DNA of 64,000 nucleotides from Verrucomicrobiota bacterium (GCA_016235555.1 JACRKC010000004.1:1-64000), one strand, 5' to 3'; positions 23,850 to 32,562 are shown, counted from the stretch's first letter. Notes: a model not told the origin generated them from the letters alone. A program made the numbers and translations.

Positions 23850-24464
23850 TCAGGTGGTGACGACCTTGTTGCGGAGGACGACGCGGGCGCTGAGCACGGC
23901 GTTGGTGGTGGCCACCGTGGTCACGCCCTGGCGGACGGAGCGCAGGGTGATCTGGATCTGTTTCGTTTCGAGGTCGTTGTTGGCGGTGTAGTCGACGCCG
24001 TTGATGACCTTGTAGCGGCGGAACGAAAATTCGCGGACGTTGCGGACGAGGATGAGCTTGTCCGACGTGGACGACGGGCCGCCGGGCAGCCGGTAGAAGC
24101 ATTGGGCGGTCGGGCCCGAAGTGGAGCTGTCGTAGGTGTAGGTGACGAGGTAGGACGAGGCGCCGGCGACGCGGAACGTGACGCTGTTGGCGCTGTGCCA
24201 GACGATGTTGGAGGCCATGCGGGCCTCCTCGCTGAAAGTCTCGAGCGCGCGACGGGCTTCCGCCTCCATGATGGAGTAGCTGGCGGCGTTATAGCCGTCG
24301 CGTCCGATCATGAGAAATGTGCCGAGGACACCCACGAGGATGAAGCCCGAGAGGCCGGCGGCGACCATCATCTCGACGAGGGTGAAGCCGGCTTGGCGCA
24401 AGCTTCGCGGGCTCCGGCCGGCGCGGGCGCGGCGGCCAGGTGGGGGAGACTCAGTGGGCGACAT
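23850..24464 (-). CDS. PilW-like minor pseudopilin, copy 1
   Basis: 204 aa with a 26-residue basic leader ending QAG, cut before FTLVEMMVAAGLSGFILVGV, a standard class III site. The body carries MEAEARRALETFSEEARMAS and QCFYRLPGGP, shared with the second-copy PilW-like protein. The start overlaps the end of the PilV-like gene by 14 bases, which supports an operon. Confidence 0.9.
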   Translation of the reverse strand: MSPTESPPPGRRARAGRSPRSLRQAGFTLVEMMVAAGLSGFILVGVLGTFLMIGRDGYNAASYSIMEAEARRALETFSEEARMASNIVWHSANSVTFRVAGASSYLVTYTYDSSTSGPTAQCFYRLPGGPSSTSDKLILVRNVREFSFRRYKVINGVDYTANNDLETKQIQITLRSVRQGVTTVATTNAVLSARVVLRNKVVTT

Positions 24465-24972
24465 AGAAATAATCGGCGAGGCCGTTGCGCGCGTAGCGCG
24501 TCTGGTAGGTGAGCTGGTGGCTGCGGCCGTCGACGCCGGACCAGCGGACGTGAAGAGTGATCAACTTGATATCCGTCCGGCCGGAAATGTCTTCGACGGT
24601 GCGCGTCACCTGGAAACGGCCGGCGATGGTGGAGAGAGCGGTGTCGAGGGCGGTGCCGTAGCCGGTCGTGATGGTGGCGGCGGGATCGACGGTGCCACTC
24701 TCCGGGAGGGCGCTGATTTGAGACCAGTTTTGCAGGCGGAGAATCTCGATCTCGCTCTGCATGATCTGGCCGGCGAGAGTCATGTTGCGGGCCGTGTCGG
24801 TGGCGCGCAGGCCGTATTGGAGCGCGGTGAGGGCGGTCGCGATGCCCAAGGCCATCACCAAGGCGGCGAGCATGGTCTCGGCAATGGTGAAGCCGGTCGC
24901 CCGGGACCGCCCGCGAGTGAGGCAGAGCGGGCGGAGGGTGGTGGTGAGGGGCGACCGGGGCGGGAGAATCAC
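24451..24972 (-). CDS. PilV-like minor pseudopilin, copy 1
   Basis: 173 aa with leader ending RATG, cut before FTIAETMLAALVMALGIATA (Glu at +5). The body motif LRATDTARNMTLAGQIMQSE is shared with the PilV-like copy at 21818. It is first in a run of at least seven pilin-type genes on the minus strand, ending with the major-pilin-like gene. Confidence 0.88.
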   Translation of the reverse strand: MILPPRSPLTTTLRPLCLTRGRSRATGFTIAETMLAALVMALGIATALTALQYGLRATDTARNMTLAGQIMQSEIEILRLQNWSQISALPESGTVDPAATITTGYGTALDTALSTIAGRFQVTRTVEDISGRTDIKLITLHVRWSGVDGRSHQLTYQTRYARNGLADYFYVAH

Positions 24973-25040
24973 GCGCCCAGTCTAGCGCGAAACCGGAGGC
25001 GGGGTTAGAGGCCAACAGCCTGCATTTCGGGCGGGGGTGG

Positions 25041-25061
25041 CATAGGCCCGATCGGGCCTAC
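25041..25061. repeat. 18-bp perfect palindrome with GTAG foot
   Basis: TAGGCCCGATCGGGCCTA at 25043-25060 is a perfect palindrome. With the adjoining C it reads GTAG on the minus strand, as in the other REP-like families. It lies in the 170-bp gap between the first pseudopilin gene and the gene at 25144, where it could also act as a terminator stem. Confidence 0.6.
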
Positions 25062-25143
25062 GATGGGGCCGGCGGGGGCAGTTTGCCGGGGGGACCAGGG
25101 GGCGGACGTAGGAGAAACCGTGGCCGCACAGTTCCCCGGTGAC

Positions 25144-27054
25144 TCAGCGCGAGTCGCGCGATGGGCGAAGGTGCTCGTCCGCCTCGGTGGTGCGGCCCAT
25201 CTGGCGGAGGAGTTGGCCGAGGCCGAGATGCGCCGGCGACGAAGTGGGGTCGATTTCCAAAGCCCGCCGGAAGGCGCTCTCGGCTTCGTCGTAGCGGCCC
25301 ACCGTGGCCAGGGCGCGGGCGCGGCTGAAGTGGGCCGGAGCCGAGAGCGGGTTGAGCTGCAGGGCGCGGTCGAAATGGGCGAACGCCTCGGCCGGCCGAT
25401 CGATGACGGTGAGCGCAACAGCCCAGTTGAGCTCGGCGTCGGCGTAGTCCGGGTCGAGGCGGAGTGCCTGCTGGAAGTGTGCGATCGCCTCGGCCGGACG
25501 CCCGCTGCTGGCGAGGGCCAGGCCGAGGTTGTGGCGGGCGACGGCGTAGCGTGGGTTGAGGCGCAAGGCTTCCTCGAAGCGGGCGATGCCTTCGGAGGCG
25601 CGGTTGAGCTCCATCAGGGCGATGCCGAGGTTGTTGTGCGCCTCCGCGAACCTGGGCCGGAGCTTGAGGGCTTTCTCGAATGGTCCGACGGCATCGGCGG
25701 GGCGGCCGAGGCGGCGGAGGTTGTCGCCGAGGTTGTTGAGCGCCTCGGGAAAGTCGGGACGCAATCGGAGGGCCGCTTCAAGATGCGGGATGGCACCGGC
25801 GGGCTGACCGCGGTGCGTGAGTTCCTCGGCGAGATTGTTGTGCGCCATCCAGCACGCGGGATTTTTCCGAAGCGTGGTCTCGAACAGCGTAACCGGATCG
25901 CGATATATCGCGCTCTGCCGCCAGGTGAAGCCGCCGAGAATCAGGAGCACCACGAGTGGAATGGCGCGGGGCAGGCGCGAGAGTCCGAGGGCGATCAGCG
26001 CGAGGATCGGCAGGCAGGCGAGGTATTGGAAGTGGTCGGCCACCCACGAAAAGATGAACGGGTAGACGTTGAAGAAGCCGAGCGCGGGGAAAAGCGATCC
26101 GATGAAGAGCAACCACGCGGCGAGCAGGCCGCGCTGGCGCTGGAACCAAAGTGCGACAGCCACTCCGACGGCGGCGAGGGGAAACAGGAATTGCCAGAGC
26201 ACGCCGACGTCGACCGTCCAGCGCGGGTAGATGAACATCAGATTTGCGGGCCCGAGAAGTTTACCGAGGTAGAACCAGATCACGCGACCGGCGAGCAGGC
26301 CGCGTTCGACGAGGCCGAGTTCGAAATGCGAACCGGCGGCACCGATGAGCGTGCGTTCAAACCATGCCGTGGTGAGGCCGGCGGCGAGACTGAGGGCGAA
26401 CCACGGGAGGAGCGGCAGGACATCGCGGCGCAGGTCGAGCCGGCCGGCGCTTGGGGCGGGCTCGCCGCGTCGCCACCAGATGATCACGAGCAGCGCGGCG
26501 GGGAGGGTGGCGGTGACGGTCTTGGCGAGGAGGGCGCAGACGAAGAGCGTGGTGGCGAGCGCGTAGGCACGGCGGGCGCGGGTCTCGTTGAACCGTAGAT
26601 GGGCGAGCGCCGCGCCGAGGTAGAAGACGAGGGAGAGGGTGTTTTTCTGCTCGGAAATCCACGCGACGGATTCGACGCACACGGGATGCAGCGCGAACAA
26701 CAGCGCGGCGATCGAGGCACCGGGGATCGTGAGCTGGCGCAGCAGCGCGGCGAACAGACAGGCGGAGGTGGCGTGAAGGAGGACGTTGACGAGGTGGTAG
26801 CCGAGCGTGGCATCGCCCCAGAGCTGGTGTTCGAGCCAGAAGGCGGAGTGGAGCAGCGGGTAGTATTGCTGCGTGGCGCCGGGCTCGAACCAGATGCGCG
26901 CGAGGCCGGAGAGCGACTGAAGGTCAGCGCGGGTGACGTGGCCGGCGTCGTCCCAGAGCAACGTGCCGCTCAGTGCGGGCCAGTAGGCGACGAGCGTCGC
27001 GGCGAAGGCGAGGGCGGCGAGCCAGCGTGGCGAGAGTTCGCGGGAAGGGGTCAT
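25144..27054 (-). CDS. Multi-span membrane protein with C-terminal TPRs (TMTC-like)
   Basis: 636 aa. About ten transmembrane helices in residues 10-390, starting WLAALAFAATLVAYWPALSG then LLWDDAGHVTR: the early Asp-Asp loop seen in GT-C-type glycosyltransferases. It also has SVAWISEQKNTLSLVFYLGA, characteristic of TPR O-mannosyltransferase-like (TMTC) proteins. Residues about 400-630 are canonical TPRs (PDFPEALNNLGDNLRRLGRP, EAHNNLGIALMELNRASEGI). Likely a polyprenyl-sugar-dependent protein glycosyltransferase, with unknown acceptor. The ATG overlaps the stop of the upstream gene (ATGA). Confidence 0.85.
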   Translation of the reverse strand: MTPSRELSPRWLAALAFAATLVAYWPALSGTLLWDDAGHVTRADLQSLSGLARIWFEPGATQQYYPLLHSAFWLEHQLWGDATLGYHLVNVLLHATSACLFAALLRQLTIPGASIAALLFALHPVCVESVAWISEQKNTLSLVFYLGAALAHLRFNETRARRAYALATTLFVCALLAKTVTATLPAALLVIIWWRRGEPAPSAGRLDLRRDVLPLLPWFALSLAAGLTTAWFERTLIGAAGSHFELGLVERGLLAGRVIWFYLGKLLGPANLMFIYPRWTVDVGVLWQFLFPLAAVGVAVALWFQRQRGLLAAWLLFIGSLFPALGFFNVYPFIFSWVADHFQYLACLPILALIALGLSRLPRAIPLVVLLILGGFTWRQSAIYRDPVTLFETTLRKNPACWMAHNNLAEELTHRGQPAGAIPHLEAALRLRPDFPEALNNLGDNLRRLGRPADAVGPFEKALKLRPRFAEAHNNLGIALMELNRASEGIARFEEALRLNPRYAVARHNLGLALASSGRPAEAIAHFQQALRLDPDYADAELNWAVALTVIDRPAEAFAHFDRALQLNPLSAPAHFSRARALATVGRYDEAESAFRRALEIDPTSSPAHLGLGQLLRQMGRTTEADEHLRPSRDSR

Positions 27055-28529
27055 CGGGTGGCGTCCAGTTTGGCGAGGAAGCGGGCGACGTCGGGGCGCG
27101 TTTTCCAGTCGACGGGTGCGAGCGGGAGAGCGCGGGCGATTTCGGATCGGGCCGTGGCGGACTCGCCGAGGGCCAGGCTGGCTTGGGCGCACATGAGCCA
27201 GGCGTCGGGATTCTTCGGATCGTGCTGCGCCATGAGGGAAAAATACGTGCGCGCGTCGGGCCAGCGGCCCTGCGTGGCGGCGAGGATGCCGCGCTGCTTG
27301 GCGGGCGAGGCGGGATTGGTCGCGAGCTTGATGGCGAGCGCGAGATCGGCATCGGCGGCGCGGAAATCGCCGCGCTCCATCGCATGGATGGCGCGCAACT
27401 CGTAGAGCTCGGGCATGGCGATCGCGGGCGGCTGGTCGAGGACGTTGAGCTCGTGCTGGAGGTTGAAGATGGGATTCACGCGATCGTTCATCACGTGGTG
27501 GGCGGGGACGATCATCGCGACGATGGCGGCGGTGCGCGTCAGGGCTGGCAGCCACGCGGCTCCGTGCGCGAGCAGTGTGCCGAGCACGGCGGCGGGCAAC
27601 AGCATCGTCATCGAGCGGCTGTAGTCCTGCGCGGTTGCGAGTCCCATGGCGGCCAACACGAGCACGCCGGCGCCGAGCGCGAGAGAGCGGGAGCGTTGCG
27701 GCCAAAGTGCGACGATGCCGGCGGCGACGAATGCCCAGCCGCCGCGGAGCCCCTCCCAGAGGCCGAGTGCGATGCGGGAGAACGGCGCGTCGAGGAAATC
27801 GCGGCTGCCGAGGTAGCCGCCGAGTGTGGCGCCGGCGGCGGATTTCGCGGAGAGCAGGCCGAATCGCACGAGGAGGAAGGCGGCGAGCAGAGCGGCGGGA
27901 ACGCCGGCGTCGCGCTTCAGGTCGAATTTTCCGGGACGATGCAGCCAGCGGCAGAACAGCGCGAGCGGGGCGGCGGCCACGAAACGCTCGTCGATCCACG
28001 GTGCCAGCAGGCACGCGGTCCAGGCGACCCACGACGACTCGGCGAAGGCGGCGAGCAGGAGCGCGAGTGCGAGCCAGGAGTCGAAGTAGCCGAGCCAGCC
28101 AGTGGAGGTGAAGAACCACGAGGCTGCGCCGAGCGTGCAGGTTGCGAGGGCGGTGTCGGTCCAGTTGAAAGCCGCGCGACGCAACAAGGTGACGAAGTAA
28201 CCGAGGACGAGCAGGCAGCCGGCGTGGGCGAGGCCGAAAAAGAGCGTCGGTGGCAGGCCGAGATAGTGGCCGAGCACTGGAAAAAAGAGCCGCCATTGAA
28301 TCGCGCGGTGAAGCTCGTCGGCGATCGGGGCGCCCGGGTGGGCGACTTGGGCGAGCACGCTGACGCCGCGGCGGACTTCGAGCATGCCGCCCATTTCGGG
28401 GACGCGTGACCAGAGACGGAATGCGCCCCACGACGGACTGAAAAAGACGATCAGCAGCGCGAAGACGCCGAGGGCGAGGCGCCAGCGGAGGAGAGTTTCG
28501 CGCGAACTGTGCGGGGCGGAGGCGGACAC
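27051..28529 (-). CDS. Multi-span membrane protein with short TPR-like tail
   Basis: About 492 aa from a GTG start at 28529. A TTG at 28574 would add 15 residues, and neither has a convincing ribosome site. There are about ten transmembrane helices (WRLALGVFALLIVFFSPSWG, ALATCTLGAASWFFTSTGWL, and so on). The C-terminal soluble part of about 110 residues is helical-repeat-like (AIHAMERGDFRAADADLALA, GRWPDARTYFSLMAQHDPKN). I recognise no family. The four-base overlap with the TMTC-like gene and a similar design suggest a joint role in protein or surface glycosylation. Confidence 0.78.
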   Translation of the reverse strand: MSASAPHSSRETLLRWRLALGVFALLIVFFSPSWGAFRLWSRVPEMGGMLEVRRGVSVLAQVAHPGAPIADELHRAIQWRLFFPVLGHYLGLPPTLFFGLAHAGCLLVLGYFVTLLRRAAFNWTDTALATCTLGAASWFFTSTGWLGYFDSWLALALLLAAFAESSWVAWTACLLAPWIDERFVAAAPLALFCRWLHRPGKFDLKRDAGVPAALLAAFLLVRFGLLSAKSAAGATLGGYLGSRDFLDAPFSRIALGLWEGLRGGWAFVAAGIVALWPQRSRSLALGAGVLVLAAMGLATAQDYSRSMTMLLPAAVLGTLLAHGAAWLPALTRTAAIVAMIVPAHHVMNDRVNPIFNLQHELNVLDQPPAIAMPELYELRAIHAMERGDFRAADADLALAIKLATNPASPAKQRGILAATQGRWPDARTYFSLMAQHDPKNPDAWLMCAQASLALGESATARSEIARALPLAPVDWKTRPDVARFLAKLDATR

Positions 28530-28602
28530 GAGTGCGTAGCGGACGACGTAAGGAGGCCGGTGCACCGGAGGCAATGCACGATCACGGACCTCAAATGCCA
28601 GG

Positions 28603-28717
28603 GGAGCATCTCAGTTTCTTGCAGTCCGGAGAGAGCGAAGGAGCGGTGGTTTTCAACCGCCGAGCTTGGGCGCTTGGAAAAGCGCCCCTCCGCAGTGCAC
28701 GAAAGTGAGATGCGCCC
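28603..28717. repeat. About 117-bp composite palindromic element (family 5), copy 2, inverted
   Basis: Left arm GCATCTCAGTTTCTTGCAGT, hairpins GGCGGTTTTCAACCGCC-like (GCGGTGGTTTTCAACCGCCG) and GGGCGCTTGGAAAAGCGCCC, right arm CACGAAAGTGAGATGCGCCC. One of the two most complete copies. Confidence 0.85.
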
Positions 28718-28764
28718 AAATGCCAGCCTCGGCACCTCGGCTGCTACGGGGCAGATGGCTCGTC

Positions 28765-28824
28765 GTGGACGAGGCGTCCCGCCTCGGGCGTTTGCAGACT
28801 GAGGCGGGACGCCTCAGCCACTAC
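28765..28824. repeat. REP family 7 pair (GAGGCGTCCCGCCTC), overlaps a stop codon
   Basis: The left half is GTGGACGAGGCGTCCCGCCT followed by C. The right half is the inverse of GTAGTGGCTGAGGCGTCCCG. The right half contains the stop codon (complement of 28814-28816) of the dehydrogenase gene. A single family member lies at 32538-32562. A separate REP-like site, GTAGCAGCC...GGCTG in inverse, lies just upstream at about 28723-28746 and again at 52792-52816. Confidence 0.8.
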
Positions 28825-29860
28825 TGTCACTACTGGTGAGTGACACGATGGCTTTGATCACGCCGGTCTCGGGTTTCAGCCAGGTGGGGAATGCTGCGAT
28901 CATCGCATCGAAGGGCGCGCGGTGGGTGATCCACGGCTTGGTGTCGATGGTGCCCTCCTCGATGAGCCGGATGATGCGGGCGAAGTCGCGCGAAAGGGCG
29001 TTGCGCGAGCCGAGGAGGGTGAGTTCGCGGCGGTGCATCGCGGGCGCTTGCGGAAAGGAAATCTCCTGCTGCGTGATGCCGACGAAAGCGACGCGGCCGC
29101 CGAAGGCGGCGTAGTTGAGCGCGTTGGCCATCGACTTGTGGTGGCCGGTGGCGTCGATCACGACGTCGGCGAGCTGGCCGTTGGTGATCGCGGAGAGCGC
29201 GGTGAGTTCGGAGCCGTCGCCGCGGGCCACGATGGTGTGAGGCACGCCCATTTTCTCGCGGCAGAAGGCGAGGCGGGCTTCGTTGATGTCGGCGACGATG
29301 CACGTGGCGCCGGCGACCTTGACGAATTCGATCGCGGAAAGGCCGATGGGGCCGGCGCCGATGACGAGGACGTTTTCCCCGGCGCGCACGGCGGCGCGGT
29401 CGACGGCGTGGCAGCCGATGGCGAGGGTCTCGACGAGGGCGAGTTGTTCGAAGGAGAGCTTCCGGGAGACGTGGAGCTTGCGCGCGGGGAGCAGCATGCG
29501 CTCGCACATGCCGCCGTCGCACATCACGCCGAGGGTCTGGTGCGACTCGCAGCAGTTGGTGAGACCGCGGCGGCACGAGTAGCAACGCTGGCAGTTGATG
29601 TAGGGCTCGACGGAACAGCGATCGCCGGGGGCGACGTTCGTGACGCCCTCGCCGACGGCGAGCACCTCGACGCCGAGTTCGTGTCCGGGGATGCGCGGGT
29701 AGGAGTAGAACGGCATCTTGCCGAGGTAGCCGCCGTAGTCGGTGCCGCAGATCCCGATGCGGTGGACGCGCAACAGCGCCTCGCCCGGACCGGGGGCGGC
29801 GGGCTCAGGGAGATCGAGCGGGCGGAAATTTTTCGGAGCGTCGAGGCTGATAGCTTTCAT
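28814..29860 (-). CDS. Zinc-dependent alcohol/polyol dehydrogenase
   Basis: 348 aa, medium-chain dehydrogenase family. Catalytic zinc ligands are Cys38 (IGICGTD), His60 and Glu61 (GHE). The structural zinc cysteines are Cys90, Cys93, Cys96 and Cys103/104. The NAD(P) site is VLVIGAGPIG. It resembles sorbitol, L-threonine or L-galactonate-type dehydrogenases. In context with an aldo/keto reductase, a FucU-type mutarotase and a sugar isomerase, it probably oxidises a sugar acid or polyol of deoxysugar breakdown. The ATG at 29860 is the clear start. Its stop lies within a REP. Confidence 0.9.
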   Translation of the reverse strand: MKAISLDAPKNFRPLDLPEPAAPGPGEALLRVHRIGICGTDYGGYLGKMPFYSYPRIPGHELGVEVLAVGEGVTNVAPGDRCSVEPYINCQRCYSCRRGLTNCCESHQTLGVMCDGGMCERMLLPARKLHVSRKLSFEQLALVETLAIGCHAVDRAAVRAGENVLVIGAGPIGLSAIEFVKVAGATCIVADINEARLAFCREKMGVPHTIVARGDGSELTALSAITNGQLADVVIDATGHHKSMANALNYAAFGGRVAFVGITQQEISFPQAPAMHRRELTLLGSRNALSRDFARIIRLIEEGTIDTKPWITHRAPFDAMIAAFPTWLKPETGVIKAIVSLTSSDSSG

Positions 29861-29870
29861 GGTGGAGGAG

Positions 29871-29931
29871 GTAGGAGCCTGCTTGCAGGCGATTCGCGCA
29901 CGGATGAAATCGCCTGCAAGCAGGCTCCTAC
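29871..29931. repeat. REP family 3 pair (GTAGGAGCCTGC hairpins)
   Basis: GTAGGAGCCTGCTTGCAGGC at 29871 and its inverse ending at 29931, with 15 bases between the halves. It separates two genes of the sugar operon, so it would lie inside the mRNA. Copies are at 36280-36365 and 62530-62606. Confidence 0.9.
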
Positions 29932-29946
29932 AACACGCAGTTGGGC

Positions 29947-30879
29947 TCAGTTGTTTTCCGGCAGACCTTCGAGGTGGCCGAGGTTTTTCACGGGGGCGAA
30001 GAGCGCCTGCACATCGGCGAGGAGTTGCTGGTCGAGGGGCTCGGAGGCCCACCGGGCCCAGGCGCGGATGTTGGCGGGGTTGGCGCTGCCGGCCACCGTG
30101 GTGGTGATGTCGGGGTGTTGGAGGGAGAATTGCAGCGCGAGTTTCGCGATGTCGGTGCCGCGGCTGGCGCAGAGGGCGGCGGCGGCGCGCGCGGCGGTCT
30201 TCACGGGCTCGGGCTCCTTCAACCACGCGGGGAGCGGGGCGTTGGTGAGGAGGCGGGCGGAGAACGGGCCGGCGTTCATCGCGCCGACGCCGCGGGCTTT
30301 CAGGTAGGGCACGATCTCGTCGGAGAAGCGGGTGTTTTGCAGCGTGTGCTGGTTGTAGCTGAGCACGCAGTCGACGGTGGTCTGTTCGAGGATGAACTTG
30401 AAAATCTTCATCGGGTAGCCGCTGAAGCCGATGTAGCGGACCTTGCCGGCTTTTTGGATTTTGCGGAGCGCGGGCAGCGTCTCGTCGACGATCTGCTGCA
30501 TAGGGACGAACTCGATGTCGTGGCAGAGAATGATGTCGAGGTGATCGGTGCCGAGGCGGTGGAGCGAGACGTCGACGCTCTCGGCAACGCGCTTGGCGGA
30601 GAAATCAAAATGCGCGAGGTCGTAGCGGCCGAGCTTGGTGCAGAGCGTGTAGCGGTCGCGCGGCACGCCCTTCAGCGCGATACCGAGGAGCACCTCGCTC
30701 ATGCCGCGGCCGTAGAACGGCGAGGTGTCGATGAAGTTGAGACCGCAGTCGAGGGCGACGCGCACGCTGGAGAGCGCCTCGTCGAGGGTGACGTGGCGGA
30801 ACTCGGCGCCGAGCGAGCTGGCGCCGAAACTGAGAACCGGGAGTTGGAGGCTGGTCGAGCCGAGGCGGCGGGTTTGCAT
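29947..30879 (-). CDS. Aldo/keto reductase, probably an aldose 1-dehydrogenase
   Basis: 310 aa with an intact AKR catalytic tetrad: Asp51 and Tyr56 (IDTSPFYGRG), Lys82 (CTKLGR) and His120 (ILCHDIE). The overall text (LGAEFRHVTLDEALSSVRVA, VRYIGFSGYPMKIFKFILEQ) resembles L-galactose and L-fucose dehydrogenases of the D-threo-aldose 1-dehydrogenase group. These oxidise the pyranose to its lactone with NAD(P). Gene neighbours (FucU mutarotase upstream, Zn-dehydrogenase downstream) support an oxidative deoxysugar pathway. Confidence 0.88.
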   Translation of the reverse strand: MQTRRLGSTSLQLPVLSFGASSLGAEFRHVTLDEALSSVRVALDCGLNFIDTSPFYGRGMSEVLLGIALKGVPRDRYTLCTKLGRYDLAHFDFSAKRVAESVDVSLHRLGTDHLDIILCHDIEFVPMQQIVDETLPALRKIQKAGKVRYIGFSGYPMKIFKFILEQTTVDCVLSYNQHTLQNTRFSDEIVPYLKARGVGAMNAGPFSARLLTNAPLPAWLKEPEPVKTAARAAAALCASRGTDIAKLALQFSLQHPDITTTVAGSANPANIRAWARWASEPLDQQLLADVQALFAPVKNLGHLEGLPENN

Positions 30880-30957
30880 GGAGGTGAGAAGGGTGAAAAT
30901 CCGGCTGCGCAGTTTGTAACGTAATACGTTACAAACGCGGAGGGCCGCGGAGTGGGG

Positions 30958-31404
30958 TCAGGCGGTGCGGCAGCCGACGGTGAGGAGGACGTTGGCCCAG
31001 AGGGCTTGGTCGGCGGTCTGGATGGTGAGGACGTGATCGGGGCTCTCGACGGCGCGGTAGAAATCCCACTTGAGGATCGGTTCGATTTTGAGGGCGGGAT
31101 TCGCGTCGGTGGCGATGGCGCGGAACTCGGCCCAGGCGGGCGGCTCGCCGAACTTGGCGTAAGGATCGTCGGGCGGGATGCCCATCGTGTTGATGGCGTC
31201 GACCGGGACGGCAGTGAGGAGGGTGCGCAGGACTTGGGCGACGGTGACGACTCCGGGGGCGAGGTTGAGCGAGACGACCTCGGCGTGCGGGCCGCGTTTG
31301 GTGGAAGCGGGGTAGTTGCCGTCGGCGATGAGGATTTTCGCGTGGTGGCCGGCGCGGGCGCAGACGCGGAGGATGTCGGGGTGGAGGAGCGTGGTCTTGA
31401 GCAT
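30958..31404 (-). CDS. RbsD/FucU-family sugar mutarotase
   Basis: 148 aa. Family motifs are HPDILRVCARAGHHAKILIA (His of the active site), DGNYPA and a C-terminal TADQALWANVLLTVG. FucU interconverts alpha- and beta-L-fucose, RbsD acts on ribose, and FucU is the better guess given the neighbouring L-fucose-type aldo/keto reductase. The ATG at 31404 lies five bases after the stop of the isomerase gene, so the two are cotranscribed. Confidence 0.9.
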   Translation of the reverse strand: MLKTTLLHPDILRVCARAGHHAKILIADGNYPASTKRGPHAEVVSLNLAPGVVTVAQVLRTLLTAVPVDAINTMGIPPDDPYAKFGEPPAWAEFRAIATDANPALKIEPILKWDFYRAVESPDHVLTIQTADQALWANVLLTVGCRTA

Positions 31405-31409
31405 GACGG

Positions 31410-32228
31410 TTACGGCGCGGCGGTGAAACGGCGGAAGGAGGCGATGGTTTCGCGGGCGGCGGTGTCGGCGTCCGGGAGCGGAATGACTTCGGCCGAGAGG
31501 TAGCCGGCGTAGTTGAGCGAGCGGAGTGCGGCGATCACCGGTGGGACGACGGTGTGGCCGAGGCCGATGGCGCGGCGGTTGGAGTCGGCGAAGTGCACGT
31601 GGCCGACGAGCGGGCCGACTTCGCGAAGCGCAGGGGCGAGGTCGGGCTCCTCGATGTTCATGTGAAACAGATCGCAGAGCACGCGGACAGCGGGCGCACC
31701 GATCGAGCGGAGCCACGCGGCGGCGTCGGCCTGGCGGTTGAAGAGGTTGGTCTCGTAACGATTGAGCGGTTCGTAGAGCAACACGGTGCCGCGGCTCGCG
31801 GCGTGGGCGCCGAGATCGGCGAGGGCGTCGGCGAACCAGGCGAGGGCCTGTTCGCGGGCGACCGGAGCTTCGACGCGGCCTTGCATCGAGCCGATGATCG
31901 CGGGGGCGCCAAACTCTGCGGCGGCGTCGATGAGGGCGCGGATGAACTCGCGGGCGTCGCGGCGGATGGCGGGATCGACGTGCGTGAGCGTGAGTTTGCG
32001 GACGACCCAGCCGGCGCCGGTGCCGAGGGCGGCGAGTTGGAGGCGATGGTGGGTGAGGATGCGCGCGAGCCCGGCGCGATCGAGTTCGGCGGCGGAGCGG
32101 GGAAAAACTTCGAGGGCATCGAAGCCGAAGGTAGCGGCGCGGGCGGCGGCGTCGGCGAGGCCGGAGGTGAAGACGAAGGGGCCGCCGGCGGTTTCGGGGA
32201 CGAGCGAAACGGTGATGGCGGATTTCAT
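31410..32228 (-). CDS. TIM-barrel sugar isomerase/epimerase (AP-endonuclease 2 fold)
   Basis: 272 aa. Features of the sugar-phosphate isomerase/epimerase family include the metal-binding pattern LLYEPLNRYE (Glu), VLCDLFHMNIEE (Asp, His), HVHFADSNRR (His) and YLSAEVIPLP (Glu). It resembles hydroxypyruvate isomerase, tagatose or rhamnulose 3-epimerases, and substrate is not determinable. It is the first gene of the four-gene sugar operon (isomerase, mutarotase, aldo/keto reductase, Zn-dehydrogenase). Confidence 0.87.
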   Translation of the reverse strand: MKSAITVSLVPETAGGPFVFTSGLADAAARAATFGFDALEVFPRSAAELDRAGLARILTHHRLQLAALGTGAGWVVRKLTLTHVDPAIRRDAREFIRALIDAAAEFGAPAIIGSMQGRVEAPVAREQALAWFADALADLGAHAASRGTVLLYEPLNRYETNLFNRQADAAAWLRSIGAPAVRVLCDLFHMNIEEPDLAPALREVGPLVGHVHFADSNRRAIGLGHTVVPPVIAALRSLNYAGYLSAEVIPLPDADTAARETIASFRRFTAAP

Positions 32229-32369
32229 GCGCGAAGGAAAAGCACAGTGGGAGCGCCGCCACGGGGCGAGGGGGAAATTTTTTTGGAAAGCGGAAAGTAA
32301 AGATCCCCGGAGCAAGCTCCGGGGCATTTGACCAAACCTCGATGTTCCGCTCCCAACCGCGCCGGTTTT

Positions 32370-32428
32370 GTGGCACGGGTCTGCCGACCCGTGATCCACT
32401 TCGCCACGGGTCAGGAGACCCGTGCCAC
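32370..32428. repeat. REP family 4 pair, copy 2
   Basis: GTGGCACGGGTCTGCCGACC and the inverse of GTGGCACGGGTCTCCTGACC, 59 bp in total, the same length as the pair at 12653-12711 but with a different centre. Confidence 0.85.
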
Positions 32429-32474
32429 CTCCAACCAAGGCGAAGCAAGCTTCGCAGTATCGGCCCCACGACGA

Positions 32475-32505
32475 ATAAAAAGCGCCGGTCGGTGGGACCG
32501 GCGCT
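32475..32505 (-). terminator. Rho-independent terminator of the TonB receptor
   Basis: On the minus strand a 10-bp stem (AGCGCCGGTC pairing GACCGGCGCT, 32481-32490 with 32496-32505) is followed by TTTTTATT. It is about 65 bases past the stop codon of the TonB receptor. Confidence 0.8.
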
Positions 32506-32537
32506 GGGGGAGTGCCAAGCGGGAGATCGATCAAACA

Positions 32538-32562
32538 CGAGGCGGGACGCCTCGTCCACTAC
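32538..32562. repeat. REP family 7, single
   Basis: CGAGGCGGGACGCCTCGTCC followed by ACTAC is the inverse of GTAGTGGACGAGGCGTCCCG. It lies eight bases beyond the stop codon of the TonB receptor. Confidence 0.75.

Noticed and set aside
28922-30307. Long plus-strand frame opposite the dehydrogenase and reductase genes
   Set aside because: Antisense shadow of two clearly recognisable enzymes.
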